Of a DNA stretch of 64,000 bases, positions 23,501 to 36,718 are shown piece after piece. The stretch is taken from NCBI GenBank assembly GCA_019914945.1, contig CM034109.1, positions 8,920,479-8,984,478 on the forward strand, in the 5' to 3' direction. Under the pieces are notes generated by a model. That model worked only from the letters and a program-made list of their open reading frames with translations. It was not told the origin of the DNA and did no database searches. This DNA comes from Typha latifolia (lineage: Eukaryota > Streptophyta > Magnoliopsida > Poales > Typhaceae). The translations under genes and the position numbers were made by a program. The first letter of the stretch is position 1. Every line of letters starts with the position of its first letter.

Positions 23501-26500
23501 TTGGCAAAATGATATATGCCTTGTCAAAGATACTGACACCTTTCCACCATCTTCTCAACTTTGAGAAATGTGGGCTACTGTTATCCTAGAATTCATGGAA
23601 ATACAAGTCAATCAAATATTTTTGGATAAACATTAGCTCTCTAGGGATAAATAGGACACTCAGAAAGAATATGAGTGAGAAAAACATTCGCGAAGAAAAA
23701 TATGCAGGTAAATAAAATTACCAGGACAAAAGTACAAATAAACATACCACAAAGTTACTGACAACAACTCTACTAGTCAATCAGGAATATTTAGCTTTAC
23801 AAGAAATTAAAAAAGACAAGCGCAAAGGTGGATCCAGCATTTATTCCAAAAGGATATTAACCATAGTTATAAACTCAAATGTCTTAAATTTCTTATAAGG
23901 ATCTAGTCCCAGTAACAACTGTAACAATAAGATGCAATAGAAATATATCCAGGAAACAAGGTAATTTTCAAATTGTACAGAATGATAGAACATAATATTT
24001 AGTAAGGTAATATGATGCTGATAAAAAGAATAGATGTCTTTGGACCACCCCTGGGAGAATTTTGATGCTTAGTAGAAATGTATGCAGTCTTGAAAAAACT
24101 TTTGATGTTTATGGGGCCAGCCTGACACCAAGTTCTGATACTCCAAATCTATGATTGTTAGGGAAGGCCTAAAATTATCAAAGATGATGATTAAGTTCCA
24201 ATTGAAAATCTCATCATACTTGTGACTTGTGTATCTTCTAATGCTAGTTTTCTGATGCCTCAGTGTGGTACAACATGAGACTTGCACCATTACAGGCCTA
24301 CAGCCCTAATCGACAAGGACTATCAGTTAAGTCCTAGATAACATTGAATAGCATCTTCAATACTCTGTCTCATAAAATTAACTTAAATGAACTTGAAATA
24401 TTGGACTTCGCTCAAACCTTTCCACACAGAGCTTCCTCAAGTTTCTTGTAGAAATACGTGTTAAATATGTAGTAGTCTCCTCTTAGGCCTTGTGCTGGAA
24501 ATATTGATCTCTGAAGGTACCTGCCAAAACATTAATGGTTGAGAGGAAATGAGGAATACAACAAAACTGTAACCATTCCAAGCCTAAATGATAGAACAAG
24601 ACATACATAAGGAAATTATGAGATATCCAGAATTAATTGCCATAAGTCCATAACACCAAACTAGTCTGCCATGACAGCTAATTTAAGAGACACTAACTAA
24701 CATAAAATGGAGTCTGTCACTTAAAGTGACACTAAATCTTCTCTGTTGCGTCCAAGAGATTATAGATTCAAGTCATGGTAATAGGTTAACATCATCCTCA
24801 ATACAAACAGTGCATTGATGTACATCTTCGCTCCTCAGACTCAACATTGGCAGGAGGTTTATGCAATAGCATGCCCCTTCCTAAACTAATATAGATCTGC
24901 CAGATAGGGCATCCTTATCTACAGAAGCTAAATATGAATTATACAGGATATGGGACTGCCTACGGGAAGATTTTCAACTATTTCAGCTCTACAAGTTAAT
25001 ATAATTTGTATGTCAGAAGGACATCTTGTATTTTGGTCTTCTCAAACTGCTGCTATCCTAGTCCTCCAAAATTTTCTTCTCCCTTGTGGCACCTTCAGCT
25101 TAACCAAAAAGCACTGCTTACTGTTGCACCATCTTGTCTCTGTCGGACATGTCCAAACAATCTTAAACAAAATTTTCCTATTTGGTACATACCATTTTTC
25201 AGCAGCAAGTTGTTACTTCCTTTTAAAAAAATGCCACTTATCCATCTCAACATTCTAGGTTCAGCTGTACTTATTCTCTAAGCATGTCGTTTCTTAACTA
25301 CAATAATGCACCTACTCAAATGTCACAAAACTCGCACCAACCAGGTATGGCTTGTTCCAGTATACTATTATCAGTAAAGACATAAAGAATCTGCAATTCC
25401 ACGTAGAATGTTGGATTTTAACCATCTATCTTCTGTGCTAACACACTATTATAATAGTTCCAGAAGGATTATTTAATTACAAATGTACATCTAATAAAAG
25501 ATGCATCACTGCAGTGAAAGAATATAACAGCAGGACAAGTGAACATATTTAATAGAAAGTCCTCATTCTCATAGAGAGTCACCTGAGACAGCTCAACTGC
25601 TGGAAGAAAACCAGAAAAAAAATATGATAAAAAGGGTATCTATGCTCCCAACACAACAAGCACTTCCAAGAAATATGGAGATAAGCAGAAGGCACAATTA
25701 ACTTACTGAATGTAAAAGTTTATGATAGGTGACGACAAATATGATTCACGATCTAGACATTCTATATCTGAAGAAACAAGCTCGACAGCTTCCGGATCAT
25801 TCCTGTTCAAAGGAATAAGATATCAAGCAAGAGGGAATATTTGGTTGCCACATAATCTGCACGAGTCTAGATAAAAGTTCACCTTGAAGGATAGAAAATC
25901 TTAGACTCCTTCCTGGAAGTACAAGTTTAGTCAAACCAACAGCAATATCTAAAGAGCTCAGTGTGGCCATACTACACAAGAAAAGGCAGAGCCCAGTTGT
26001 GATGAGAAAATATGTAGAGAATTTACCATTTTTGAGGCATGTCATCACGTATTGACTCTATTACTTGTACATCATCATCATCCAAAAGAACCACGTCCTG
26101 TATTCAGTAGAGAAAATAACTTGATTATAATATGATTGTCATCGGAAATGCTTGCAGATAAGCCAGAAAAAGAGAAGGCACTAAACATGCAGCAGAAAGG
26201 AATAAGAGCTCTACAAAATTATTCAGACAGGCAACTACACCTTCAATATCTATCTTTTGCATACTTAATGTCAGAATTGATGGCTTTTGACTAAAGAGCA
26301 TAATCTCAGGATAAAGGAGAATGAAACATAGGGCTTTCAAACATAGTATGTTTTGAACTTCTTTTAAATTAATAGATATCAGCAAACTCACCTTTTCAAG
26401 ATCCAAATGCGGCGAACTACAAAGATTACACGCCTCCCCCCTGCAGGAAAGAAAGAAATTGGCATGTTTGTAGAATATTAACAATTTATGATAGTAATAT

Positions 26501-28286
26501 CTATACAACATTACTACACTTAATTGCATATTAAAGAAAGAAAATTGTGATACATCTGACTATCTGAGTACACTAAAGCACAGGAGCTACTTGGAAAATA
26601 ATAGAAATCCTCAATAATCTGCCATGGTAGATAAGAACAAAGAATATTCTCTTCAGAGTTCAGACGTATGAGACGCAAATAACATATTTTTTGTTTACAC
26701 ATCTACCTATATCAACATTGATACATGCATGCATACATCTATATTGGGAGCATGAAAGAAGAAAATCTCCATGTTCGAGAAACGTAACATATTTCCACAG
26801 TATAAATTTATTGCCCCTTTTCTTTTCTCTTTCCAATTAGCACTTTACTATTTATGGGTGGTAAACTTTTCTGGTACATAACATAGCCAAAATAACCAGT
26901 TAACTACCCATCAATATGGTAAGAATGTTGTGTTCTTCTTTGGAGATTGGCCAAAGAACAAATATTCAAGAGATAAAGATCATGCATTGCAAACATGACC
27001 AGGAACACTCTGGTACTGAAAAAAAGTACTCAGCTTAGAGCAAGATAGTAACATAAGCATTGTGCAAGGCATAAGAAAGAAGACCCTTAATAATCTATCC
27101 AACGACAGACAAATGATTTGGTCAAAGTACAACTAAAGCAATTGCATATACAGAATTAGCACCTCATTCAAGTTAAACAAACCAAAAGTGAGATTTATGG
27201 TGTGTACAAAGAAAGACCATTATATTCTCCCTTACTACACTTATTGAGGTTATGAACATACATTTCCATTCACAGCTACGTCCTAACACTAGCAGCTGTC
27301 TTCCTAGTCCTTAAGAGAAACACCATAAGTACATAATATCCGAAAAATGACCACCAGCAACTTTTTAGTTAATAATTAATACAAAATTGAAGCTCACCCA
27401 TGGGATCCTCTATTATGAGGTCTTGAGGCCCCCGCATGATCTTCTGGAGTCTACAAGAAATGGATCCATCATTAGGTGTACGAAAGACGTAAACTCCATT
27501 ACAAGATCATGTCTAACATAGTACAATCATCTGTCGCCCATGAACTCCGCCATGATAGAATCATTCTGCAATATTGTTTTGGTTTCACCTCCTTGTCACA
27601 AAATTCTCCGTCGTGTTGTTTGAAACTTTCTCTCCCTAAAAATAGAAGCTTGCAAGACTGATATAGCAGACAAAACTTTCATGGGCTCCAGAACTTCTAT
27701 GGATATATCTGAGTTAGAATAATTCGTTTAATATTAAAATTAAATTTAACCCTAAACTTCCAGATTGCAACAGTTAGTGACTATTTCCCTCCACGACATG
27801 ATAAACCAAATCATTGGCATAATTCCAATAAATGCCGCGCAATTCCTTGCACATAATTCCAATAAATTCCTTCTTTACATAACAATTTTATTAATCCCCA
27901 ATTCTCTCTCAAAACCCCAGCAACCAGTCCCAAAAAGAAACAAAACCCCAAATCTCCCCTTCCTCCTCTCCGTTAATCAATCTGCGACATACCTTATTAG
28001 ACTTCGCGACCGTTCTCCGGTGGAGTTCTTCCTCCAAATGTCGGCGCCGAGATTGAAGCTTCTTCCCTCCGTCGGGAAGCTTGCTACCGGCCATACGGTT
28101 CAGCCGTCGGATCTTCTCTAATATCTCCTGATCGGAGAGACCCGCCAACTCCGGCGCCTCCTCAGCGATATCATCGCCGGCGATCACCTCCAACTCCGGC
28201 GATGGAGCGTCGTCTCGCACGGGAAGGAGATCGTCCCAGTCCAGCTTTAGCATCACGCAGCGGAGCTGCCAACCGCCAAAATCCAC
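20546..28286 (-). CDS. ULP1D: Ubiquitin-like-specific (SUMO) protease, ULP1D/OTS1 type
   Basis: Eleven exons on the minus strand: 28286-27993, 27450-27398, 26440-26392, 26097-26027, 25802-25707, 24520-24418, 23585-23491, 23112-22990, 21953-21842, 20887-20780 and 20689-20546. They total 1248 nt, 415 residues. It is a C48 cysteine protease that trims SUMO precursors or removes SUMO from targets in the nucleus. The catalytic set is visible: H256 (GNLHWSLAIICLP), D279 (VLHLDSLGLHS), Q336 and C342 (VPQQKNEYDCGLFVLYF). The recognition segment IFNTYFYKKLEEAL and the RRWWKGVSIFDKAYI block match Arabidopsis OTS1/OTS2. The start could instead be M12. At 415 residues it is shorter than the roughly 570-580 of OTS1/2, because the Ser/Lys-rich linker after the first exon is reduced. 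Introns of several hundred bases to about 1.1 kb could hide a missed linker exon. Confidence 0.9.
22150..22360 (-). repeat. Possible SINE-like element in a ULP1D intron
   Basis: On the minus strand, sequence starting near 22355 reads GATGGTGAGGCTTGC followed about 30 bases later by GGGTTCAAACC. These resemble the A and B boxes of a tRNA-type internal promoter, as in plant SINEs. The body ends in AT-rich intron sequence and no clean 3' tail or target-site duplication is visible. The call rests on the two boxes only. Confidence 0.35.
22500..22915. repeat. Probable degenerate transposon fragment in a ULP1D intron
   Basis: An AT-rich stretch ends in a sharply GC-rich segment near 22840-22905 with repeated CCGCC/CACCC motifs (CACCCGCCTTCTGCCTTGG and GACCGCCCGCCACCCACGAC). 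This composition is unlike the host intron and resembles terminal parts of non-autonomous DNA transposons in plants. No terminal inverted repeats were established. Confidence 0.3.
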
Positions 28287-29352
28287 GACGAAAACGCTTG
28301 AGAGCGACGGACGAAAATGACGGGGTTTTATATACGGACGATTGTAAATTTTATTCTTTTTTTTTTATTCTTTTTTTTTTCGGATAGTGAGTAAACCAAA
28401 CCAAGGACAAAAGTTGGAATATTTGTTTAAGGAAAAAAAAAAATTGTAAGGCACTAAGGCGTCGTAATTCACAAGTTTCTTCACCGTACTAAGTCTCCCA
28501 TGTATTATTTTTACCGTAGTTCAATTCAAAATTTAAATACAAATTAAGGTGAATTATACTATGATAGTCTTAACTCAAAAAAATTATTAAATCAGACAAC
28601 GAATTTTAAATAGAAATTAGTAAATTAAAAATAAATTATGTGAAAACCAGTTCAATTTTCTTTTAATTTTTTCTTAAGCTAATACTTCCTCACTTTTGTC
28701 CTATCTATAACTTAGTTTATTATCATTTTTGCCTTTCTTTTCTATAACTTTGTTTCCTTGATCAGAAGATAAAAGAGTGAAGAGACAAAACATAGCACAT
28801 AGACTTATTCTAGAGGAAAGGAATGCGAATTTTCTCCATATTGAATCGATATCAGTATACATAAATATAAAATAGTCTTCCTAAAGAAAAATTAACTTCT
28901 CCTTTTCTTTTATATTAACTAAGTAAAAAACAGCACCTAAAATTAATCCGGTGATATTTTCTTAATAAAAAAGTAAACGGACACTAATTGCTCTCAACTC
29001 AACAACCTAAAAGTTAACTTCATAGAAGGGAATAATGCGTTTGGGCTCAGTGGAATTTTCTGATGCAATTGTCTCTTAGATACGTCAACTACTGTTTCGA
29101 TATCTTTGCTGCTAATAAGTAAGTAATTATCTTCTCAAAAGATAAAATTCTCGATTTCAAATCAAACTGAGTACATTTGAGGGAGGGTGCTTATATCACA
29201 GAAGTTGACCCAAAAATCTCTTTTCTTGATCCAATCTCACATGATATATACACATTCTATATCTATGGTGGATCATTGGTAGCAAAATTCTCTTCACAGT
29301 TCTTATTCTTTTCGTGATCACGAATTAAATTAATTCTCCTTTCTCTTTGATC
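28287..29352. other. Intergenic: ULP1D upstream region and AAA-ATPase 3' flank
   Basis: Both genes are on the minus strand. T-rich tracts at about 28350-28380 lie 65-95 bases upstream of the ULP1D start. The rest is AT-rich with no gene, RNA or recognisable element. Confidence 0.4.
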
Positions 29353-31141
29353 TCATCCTTTACTATCTTCAACATCCTCCCCCTTGTCAACCTCTTCTTT
29401 ACTACATTTTCCTTTCTCTTCTTTCTCACTCTTTCTCTTCTCAAGGAATTCAATAAGTCCTCCAAATGCAACGTCAGTGTTGTCGCTCTTCATCAGCATC
29501 TCAGCTACTTCTGCAGGGGTGACCTCCACCTGCGTTATTAATCCGTCGATCTCTGCGAACATGGGGTGGTCGTCAATGGAGTGGTAGTTGGAAGCCAACA
29601 CTCTGAATCCATGAGGAGTGCAATAGCTCATGTGGATGTGCATGTCCATCCGCCCAGGCCTCAACAGCGCCGGGTCGAGCCGCTCCTTGTAGTTCGTCGT
29701 GAACACGATGATCCGCTCTTCGCCGCTCGTCGACCATAGCCCGTCGACGAAGTTGAGCAGCCCGGAGAGAGTCACCTGCTCGTGATCAAAACCACCAAAG
29801 CAAACATGATGAATCAATATTGCAGATTAATCTGCTCGTCGGAGGATGAAAGGGCATTATTTGGTGTAATAATTACCCTCGATATAGTTGAAAAAGATGA
29901 TCTTTCTCTCATTTTCCAAAAAAGTACCTAATAAGATAACGAAATAGAGAGCAGAAGTGAGGGCATTCGGGACATTAGATCTCATCAATCTTAGTCCTTA
30001 TCCAACCCTTTAGTGTTTTAATATTTTTTTTGTAGACGAAAGAGTCGGATAAGGAAGCCGATTATACCCCACTTAGCGGCCTTTGGCCCCGATAAGGGGC
30101 TTTATCTATCTACGTTGTTACAATGAGTGTATAGATATATATAAATATATCGATACTAACCTTGTCATCACCTCCAGACGCAGTAGACTTAGCAGTTTGC
30201 TCCTCATTCTCATCCCTCTGCAGCTCGACGGCACAATCGATGTCTTCGATAACAAGAATCGATCTATTCGTCATTCCTATCAGCAATCTTCTCAACGTCG
30301 AATTCCAACCAACCTCAGTGAGCTCGATATCATATATATCAAACTTGAGGTAATTCGCCATTGCAGCGATCAAGCTCGACTTCCCAGTCCCAGGTGGACC
30401 ATAGAGTAAGTATCCTCGTTTCCACGCCTTCCCTGTCCTTTTGTAATACTCCTTCCTCTTCACAAACCTTAGGAGATCATCCATGACTGCCTTCTTAAGC
30501 CCCGGATCCATAGCCAACGTATCAAAGGTGGACGGGTGGTGGAGATCAATAGGAAACCACGAGTCCCCTTCGTTCATGTAGAGCTTAAGAGTCTTATCAT
30601 CCTCTTTGATGCACTTGGCGATGTCTAGTATGTACGGCAAATAGGAACCGAGCGCCTTGTCCTTGTTCTTCTTGTGGAAGGTGAGTTCGAACGATCTGAT
30701 CTCGTTAGGCTTGTTGTTTGCTCCCGTTCCCGTCCCTTCTCGGCTAAGCAATTGCCATTTGAACTCGGTGCCTTCAAACACATCCGTCATCTCCTCTCCC
30801 TCCTCCATGCTTATGAGCATGCTCTTGGCCTCATCCACGCGGCTCACGCGCAGCCGTTGCATGTTGGTGTCGATGCGCGTGGCGAGGTAGGTCCTCGCGG
30901 CCTCGAAGATTTGGTTGTTGGCGTAGCCCTCGCTCTCCTCGATCACGATCGTGTGGTGGTAGGAGATGCGGGAGCGGAGCTCGTGGAAACTGGAGAAGAG
31001 GAAGTCGCGCACCTCGTACGGGAGGAACTCGTTGACGATGCTGCGGAGGAGCATCGCGGAGGCCGCGAGGGAGGCGGCGGCCGCCAGGACCTTCTTGTAG
31101 GACTCGATGGCCTTGTCGTAGGATGCCATGGAGACGACCAT
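29353..31141 (-). CDS. AAA-ATPase of the BCS1/AATP1-like plant family
   Basis: Two exons on the minus strand, 31141-30161 and 29775-29353, give 467 residues. The first about 40 residues contain a hydrophobic segment (VLAAAASLAASAMLL), as in the membrane-anchored plant relatives of BCS1. An AAA-associated N-terminal domain precedes the ATPase. Walker A is GPPGTGKSS at 248-256 with K254. Walker B is ILVIEDID at 295-302. The sensor-1 Asn is N355 (FTTNYKE) and the arginine-finger segment is LRPGRMD near 365. Family members (At3g50940, At2g18193, OM66 types) are often stress- or pathogen-induced and sit in mitochondrial outer or ER membranes; the precise target here is not known. M1 and M5 are both possible starts. 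The intron lies right before the VTLSGLLNFVDGLWS block, its usual place in two-exon members. Confidence 0.92.
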
Positions 31142-32075
31142 GCTTGTGAGGAAGAAGAATGAGATGTGGAAGGAGGAGGACGGGTATTTGTTTGATAGAA
31201 ATTGGATTGGTGGGGGAGACGTGGATGTTGGTAATGTTGAACATGATGGTTTATATAATGGAAGGATGGTTGACGAGAAAGTGGATCAACTGCATCTCTG
31301 ACGGCACGAAATATATGCAGCAGTTGAAGCTCACCACCATGGACACAATAAATTATTGTCGTTGAGGATGTAGAGGATCCGGTTTTGGTTGACGAGAGGA
31401 TGACTTTTTCCATGTAGATGGAATAGAAGAGAGCGGAATACAGACCACATTTTGCATGGAATTAGTTATTATTATTTTCTTCAACTCAAAGCTATTTATC
31501 TCCATAAGAAGTTGTGCGCCCCAAGTTTTGCAGAAAAGACTTTTATTTCTTTTTGGTCAAAGATAAGTTTAGTGACAAAAAACTGACATAAAGCCAGCGA
31601 GAAATACGACCAAAAATGCTAGTAATTAAACACTAGAAATATCATTCTCCATGATCGTGTACAAAATCTAAATGGTCAACGTTCCTCCCCCCACACCTCC
31701 ACCTTAATAAATAGAGAGAGATAGAGAGCAACGAGTATAATTTCTTCCCCGGTTAGCTAATAATTCAGACTTTTTCTAGTTAACTTTTATTTTCTCAAAG
31801 GTCGAGATTGAAATAAAAGGTGTAATATAGTAAATTCATTTTTATTTTTTCCCAAGAGTTCCATCTACAAACTGAATTTTATCGCAGATCCAATCAGAGG
31901 CTAAGTTTCCCGACTGCAGCAAATTCCTAAATCTGGGGCTGCAGACGATCTACTCCCAAAAGAGTAGGAAACCTAGGGTCTCCCGTCTGGCCGTCTCCCT
32001 CCTTTCTCCTTCTAAAGTCCTAGTTATCGTAGTTTGAGATCGAGATCGAGATCGAGATCGAAATCGAGAGAGGAG
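31142..32075. other. Divergent intergenic region, AAA-ATPase / TMEM33-like
   Basis: The start codons at 31141 (minus) and 32076 (plus) are 934 bases apart. A GAGATC hexamer is repeated at about 32036-32070, immediately upstream of the TMEM33-like ATG. Otherwise the sequence is AT-rich with no gene seen. Confidence 0.45.
31251..31258 (-). promoter_or_regulatory. TATA box of the AAA-ATPase gene
   Basis: TTATATAA lies 110 bases upstream of the ATG, which would leave a 5' UTR of roughly 75-80 bases. It is the best TATA-like match in the upstream 150 bases. The assignment is by position only. Confidence 0.5.
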
Positions 32076-35000
32076 ATGGCCGATGAGAATGATCCCCAGA
32101 AGATAAAGAGGATTGCGGCGGCGGCGTACGACTACGAGAACGATTCAAGATGGTCGGACTACTGGTCCAACGTCCTCATCCCTCCCCACATGGCCTCCCG
32201 ATCCGATGTCGTCGACCACTTTAAGCGCAAGTTCTACCAGCGATACATCGTATGCGCTAGATCCCCTCTTCCTCCTCCTTCCTCTCCTATTCTTTAATTT
32301 TGATTCTTTTTTTTTTTCTTTTTGGTTCCTTTCAGAAGGATTTGACCTAAGAATCTAGTATTCCTTTTGAAGGGTTTTAGGTTTTTTTTCCCCCTTTTTT
32401 GGGTGGTTTGATGGTGACGAGGAGGTTTTGAGAGGTTAGATTTGTTTGTGCCAATAGTAGTCTGTTTGTAAACCTAGAGTTCATCCTGAAATAGTTATGA
32501 AAACTAAAAAGGATTGCTGAGAGAATTGCAGCATTCATATTATAGTTCCGAAGTCACCGAATTCTTTAGGAGCGTCGTCAAGATAAGCATCGGCCTCAAG
32601 CTTGAGGAATTTTTAGGACTAAAGAGGTTGAGAATGATGTTTCCATCCGAAGCTGGTGTTTTAATTATCTCCCTGTTGGAATTTCTTTTGCCTTTTTAAC
32701 TGGAATTTATTGACCTTGCATTGGCCCGCAAGATCTTCCTCGAGTAATTGATGTTTGAAGCAGAATTGCTGTATGCACCTTCTTCTTCCTTAGACAATTT
32801 TACAAATTCTGCTTAGGTTTGTTGTATCATATGTGATGTTTGTATTTTGTTTTAATGAAACAGGGCACTATGTCCCTTTTGTCAAAAAAATAAAAATAAA
32901 TTATATGTGATGTTTGTTTAGTTAAGGTAAAAATGAACATGATTTTAGACAATTTGGCTGGAAGAGAAAATTTGAAGTTTATTGTCTGGGCTCCAGGTTA
33001 TATCAGCCTTTCCTTCATTTGTACAAAAGTTCCACCCTCAAGGGCCTCAACTCGTTTGAATTTGTTGAGTATTGATTAATTTTGGGAGGAGTTGATCGTT
33101 TAACCCTTGTATGGCTTTTGACAATGTTTGAACCATTGCAACAAAATCATTTGATTATTGCCATCAGAAAACAAATTCAAATTCTGAGATCATTATAAGA
33201 GTTTGTTTCTTTACATTTTCATATTCACTTCATTATAATTCCTAGGATCCTGATTTAGTGGTTGAGGGAATGCCATCGACTAGTTCCTCTCAGTCAGAAA
33301 GACCTTCCGGAAGATCTTCATCTACAACAGCAACTAAAAATGTGAGATCTCGTGAATCAGGTAAAAGTTTACAATTGTTTCTCGTTTCTTGTGCTATCCT
33401 TTTCATACTACAACATAAGAAAGTTGCTCTATCTTTTAGCTCAAATTTAATGATATGGGAACTTATCATAATGATTTAGGATCCAGTGCTGGAGCATCTG
33501 CACAACCCAGCAGGGCTGCAAATTCTTTACGGTTGGATGGACGATCTATACATTTTTCAGTGAATGCTTGGGTATGGAAAGATAAAAAAACAATTCTTTT
33601 ATGCACAATTTTATATTCATAAATTTATCATCTTACTGTTTAGATATTTGAAGTGCCAATTGGCATGCACAATTTTACTCATCGACAGAAAATGACTTAG
33701 ATAAAACCTAAAATGCCTGGCAGAAATTGTAAGCTGAAAGATGTACAGACACAGAAAGTGGTCCTATTTAATATTTTTATTATTTGCTAGATTAGATAAC
33801 TGCAAAGACATTTTTCGCGATTGAAATTTTCTCAAAGCCAAAGATGATTGTGTCACACCGCTGCCTTGTCTTTTGTATGTTTGCTATGCAAAACAGAACA
33901 ATGTTATATGTGTGGCCTGTCACAACCAAAAACAAAATCACGATTGGCCATGTAACCCAATAAAACTTGAGATATATAAAGTCTTAATATTTAATTTCCA
34001 AAATCCACAATATAAAAGAACTAAATTTATATCAATAACTCCAAGTCAATTGATAAAAACCTCCAAGGGTATTAAAGAAGTTCAGTACTAGGTAATCAAT
34101 ACTTCTCAAAATAACTCTAAAATAACTAATACGACAAAAGGAAAAAAAAAAAACTAAAGTTCGAAGTGGAGGTAAAAGAATCTTGGTGCACCATATTCAT
34201 TCGCCACACCGATCATCATTTAAAATGTTCAATTTCTAACTGAAGAGTGTATCACGCCCCTATATATTGACAACCATTTACAGAGTTGGATTGCCACCTA
34301 GAATGGGTATGCGGTCTTATAACATAATAATTGCCGGGCAGCATTTTTTTATTTTTTTGAAGTGAAGACATTTATTCTGAAGTAAAAACATTTATTCTGA
34401 TACTCATTTTCCATTTATTTAATAAAATATAAATTTGTACTATATTTTACAGGTGTTTGTTGTTGCTGTGCTTGGTGTCCTTCCTATTGTGCCAAGAAAT
34501 CTTTCAATCAAGGCATATCGATTGTCACTGCTGGGCACCGCATGTTCTTCAGCATATTCTTTATATTCTCTTTATGGGGTAATTATTGAGTGATTGCCAT
34601 TTTCTTCTTATATGTTTTCTGTTTTATTACTTTTGTCGATAAACACCTAATCATTATGATATATTTTCTCTCAGAAACCAAGGGCATGGAATCTACCTGC
34701 CATTCAGACATGGTTTCAATCTGTAATTGGGGCCAAGGATTTCATCCATCTGATCTTCTGTCTTATGTTTGTTTCATCTCAGTTACACTTCAAGTGTGAG
34801 CAACATCCCGCTGCTATTTCAGTGTTTAACTCTTGGAATTAGGTGTAATACTTATTGAACTGCTTTTGGTTGCCACATTTTCAATGGCTTGAAAGTTTGA
34901 ATACCTATCTGTGTGGCAGTTGCTTTGATACCTGTGCTCTGTTGGGCCCTTGAACATGTTGCCAGATTCCTAAGACGTAATTTCACAAGGTCCTCTTTAT

Positions 35001-36718
35001 ACAGGTAGACAATTATCAGTAACCACCAACATCAATTTGAATAAGATTCTGGTTTATTTTGTGCATGAGAATATATTCTTAGTTCATGAAGCTGCTAGCT
35101 TGTGATAGGTTTAGCAATTCTATTACTCTTTTTTTCCCAGCTACTTGGAAAACATATAGTGAATAAATTATAATTATTAGGAACAGTATGACTGTTAGAT
35201 AGTAAACCGCAAGCATGGATATTTTATTATACATAGCTAATCTGCAGTCTCGTATAGGTTTCCTTAGAATGTTCACAGTTACTGTATTTGGTAGCACAGG
35301 CTTTGTCTAGTCAGTTGAGAAGACTTAGGTTTATACCAAATATTTGAGACTTAGTGAGCTTGAATTCTTGTTATATTAAAGAAGTTAACAAGTCTGATTT
35401 TTTTTTTTTTCACTCAAGTAACTATTAAGTTTGTCACAGCTTTAAGAGTTTGTTTGACCAACTTTTCTTGTATCTTGTAGGCATATACTCATTTCTTAGT
35501 TTCTTTTAGTGGAAGGTAGTGAGTTCCAATCAGGAGCTATATAAAATGATTGGGGAAACCCGAAATTAATTCAGATAGGCTTTTATTGAATAGTTGAAAG
35601 CATTAAGTAGATTTTTTTTTTTATAAACATTAAGTAGATATTAAATGAGTTGAGAACTTGAGATTAAGGAAAGACCTAGGCTAAATGCTAAAGCACTACT
35701 ATTTTAAACTAGAAATTGATTCAGATAGTATTGAATAGTTGAAAGCATTAGTTAGATAATTGAATGATTTGAGAACTTGAGATAAAGGAAAGATCTAGGC
35801 CAAATGCTAAAGCACTACTATATCAGTCTTATAGCAGTATAGAATTTGCTGCGATTGGTCAATACATACATATTGTTCAGATATTGTCCATTTACTTTGT
35901 TTCTTATTGAGGTAATTGCTTTTTATGATTTTTTCTGTGTAGTTCTTCATAAGCTTTCGACTTGCTTTACATTCTCGTAGAATGAAAGATATGAAGTTAC
36001 AGTACAGCAGGCTTAATGACCTGATTGATTTTGTGTAAAGGAGATACTTGGAGGAGCCTTGTGTGTGGGTAGAGGCAAACACAACCACACTTAGCATCCT
36101 GAGTTCAAACGCGGAGATCGCTCTGGGCTTTCTTCTGATAATATCGCTGCTCTCGTATGTGCATCTCACTACACTTTCATCAAAATTTCAATTGTTATTT
36201 TCACCCTAAATTCTAAATTTTTCTCATGCAGGTGGCAACGCAGCATACTTCAGACATTCATGTACTGGCAGGTCAGTTCTTCGTTCTTTTATTGGGAAAG
36301 ATATGCATTTTTCTTCCCTTGCAGATATGTTAGTTGTGCTTGTGATTGACCACTGTCCTATATACTCTGCTAAATTTGACTAGTTCTCAATAACATCTAT
36401 ATAACTAAGGCCTCTGTTGTTAAAACCCTGGAGAAGTTGTTTGATATGGAAGTTTTCTTCTAGATTGCCGTTGGTCTCACATTGGTTACTGTAGTTATTA
36501 TCATCTTGTGGTTTGTTGCTTTTATGTTCTGACTACTTTTCTTGTATATGTGATTGTTCAAACAGCTGTTGAAACTCATGTACCATGCTCCTGTGACTGC
36601 TGGTTATCACCAGAGTGTGTGGGCTAAAATTGGCAGGACGGCAAATCCCTACATCTTTCGCTATGCGCCATTTCTAAATACTCCAATTTCAGCAGTTCAG
36701 AGGTGGTGGTTCAGGTAG
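32076..36718 (+). CDS. TMEM33/Pom33-family membrane protein
   Basis: Nine exons: 32076-32249, 33246-33360, 33480-33571, 34453-34578, 34675-34795, 34920-35004, 36041-36154, 36232-36271 and 36566-36718. They total 1020 nt, 339 residues. The N-terminal about 125 residues are polar (DSRWSDYWSNVLIPPHMASR, then a Ser-rich linker). Hydrophobic segments follow: VFVVAVLGVLPIVP, LSLLGTACSSAYSLYSLYG, FIHLIFCLMFVSSQLHFKFA and IALGFLLIISLLS. The C-terminal VTAGYHQSVWAKIGRTANPY and FLNTPISAVQRWWFR are characteristic of the family. Yeast and animal relatives shape tubular ER and associate with nuclear pores; the plant protein is presumed an ER membrane protein (Arabidopsis At3g02420 type). The start is the Met of MADENDPQ; the open frame extends upstream without another ATG. 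Confidence 0.88.
33840..34350. repeat. Possible inserted repeat in intron 3 of the TMEM33-like gene
   Basis: The 881-base intron between 33572 and 34452 contains sequence such as GTGTCACACCGCTGCC, GTATCACGCCCC and GAATGGGTATGCGGTCTTA. These differ from surrounding AT-rich intron and recall retroelement LTR ends. No paired ends or target-site duplication were found. Confidence 0.25.

Noticed and set aside
30674..31162. 162-residue plus-strand frame over the AAA-ATPase gene
   Set aside because: It is antisense to a well-supported exon; open only because of GC-rich codon use.
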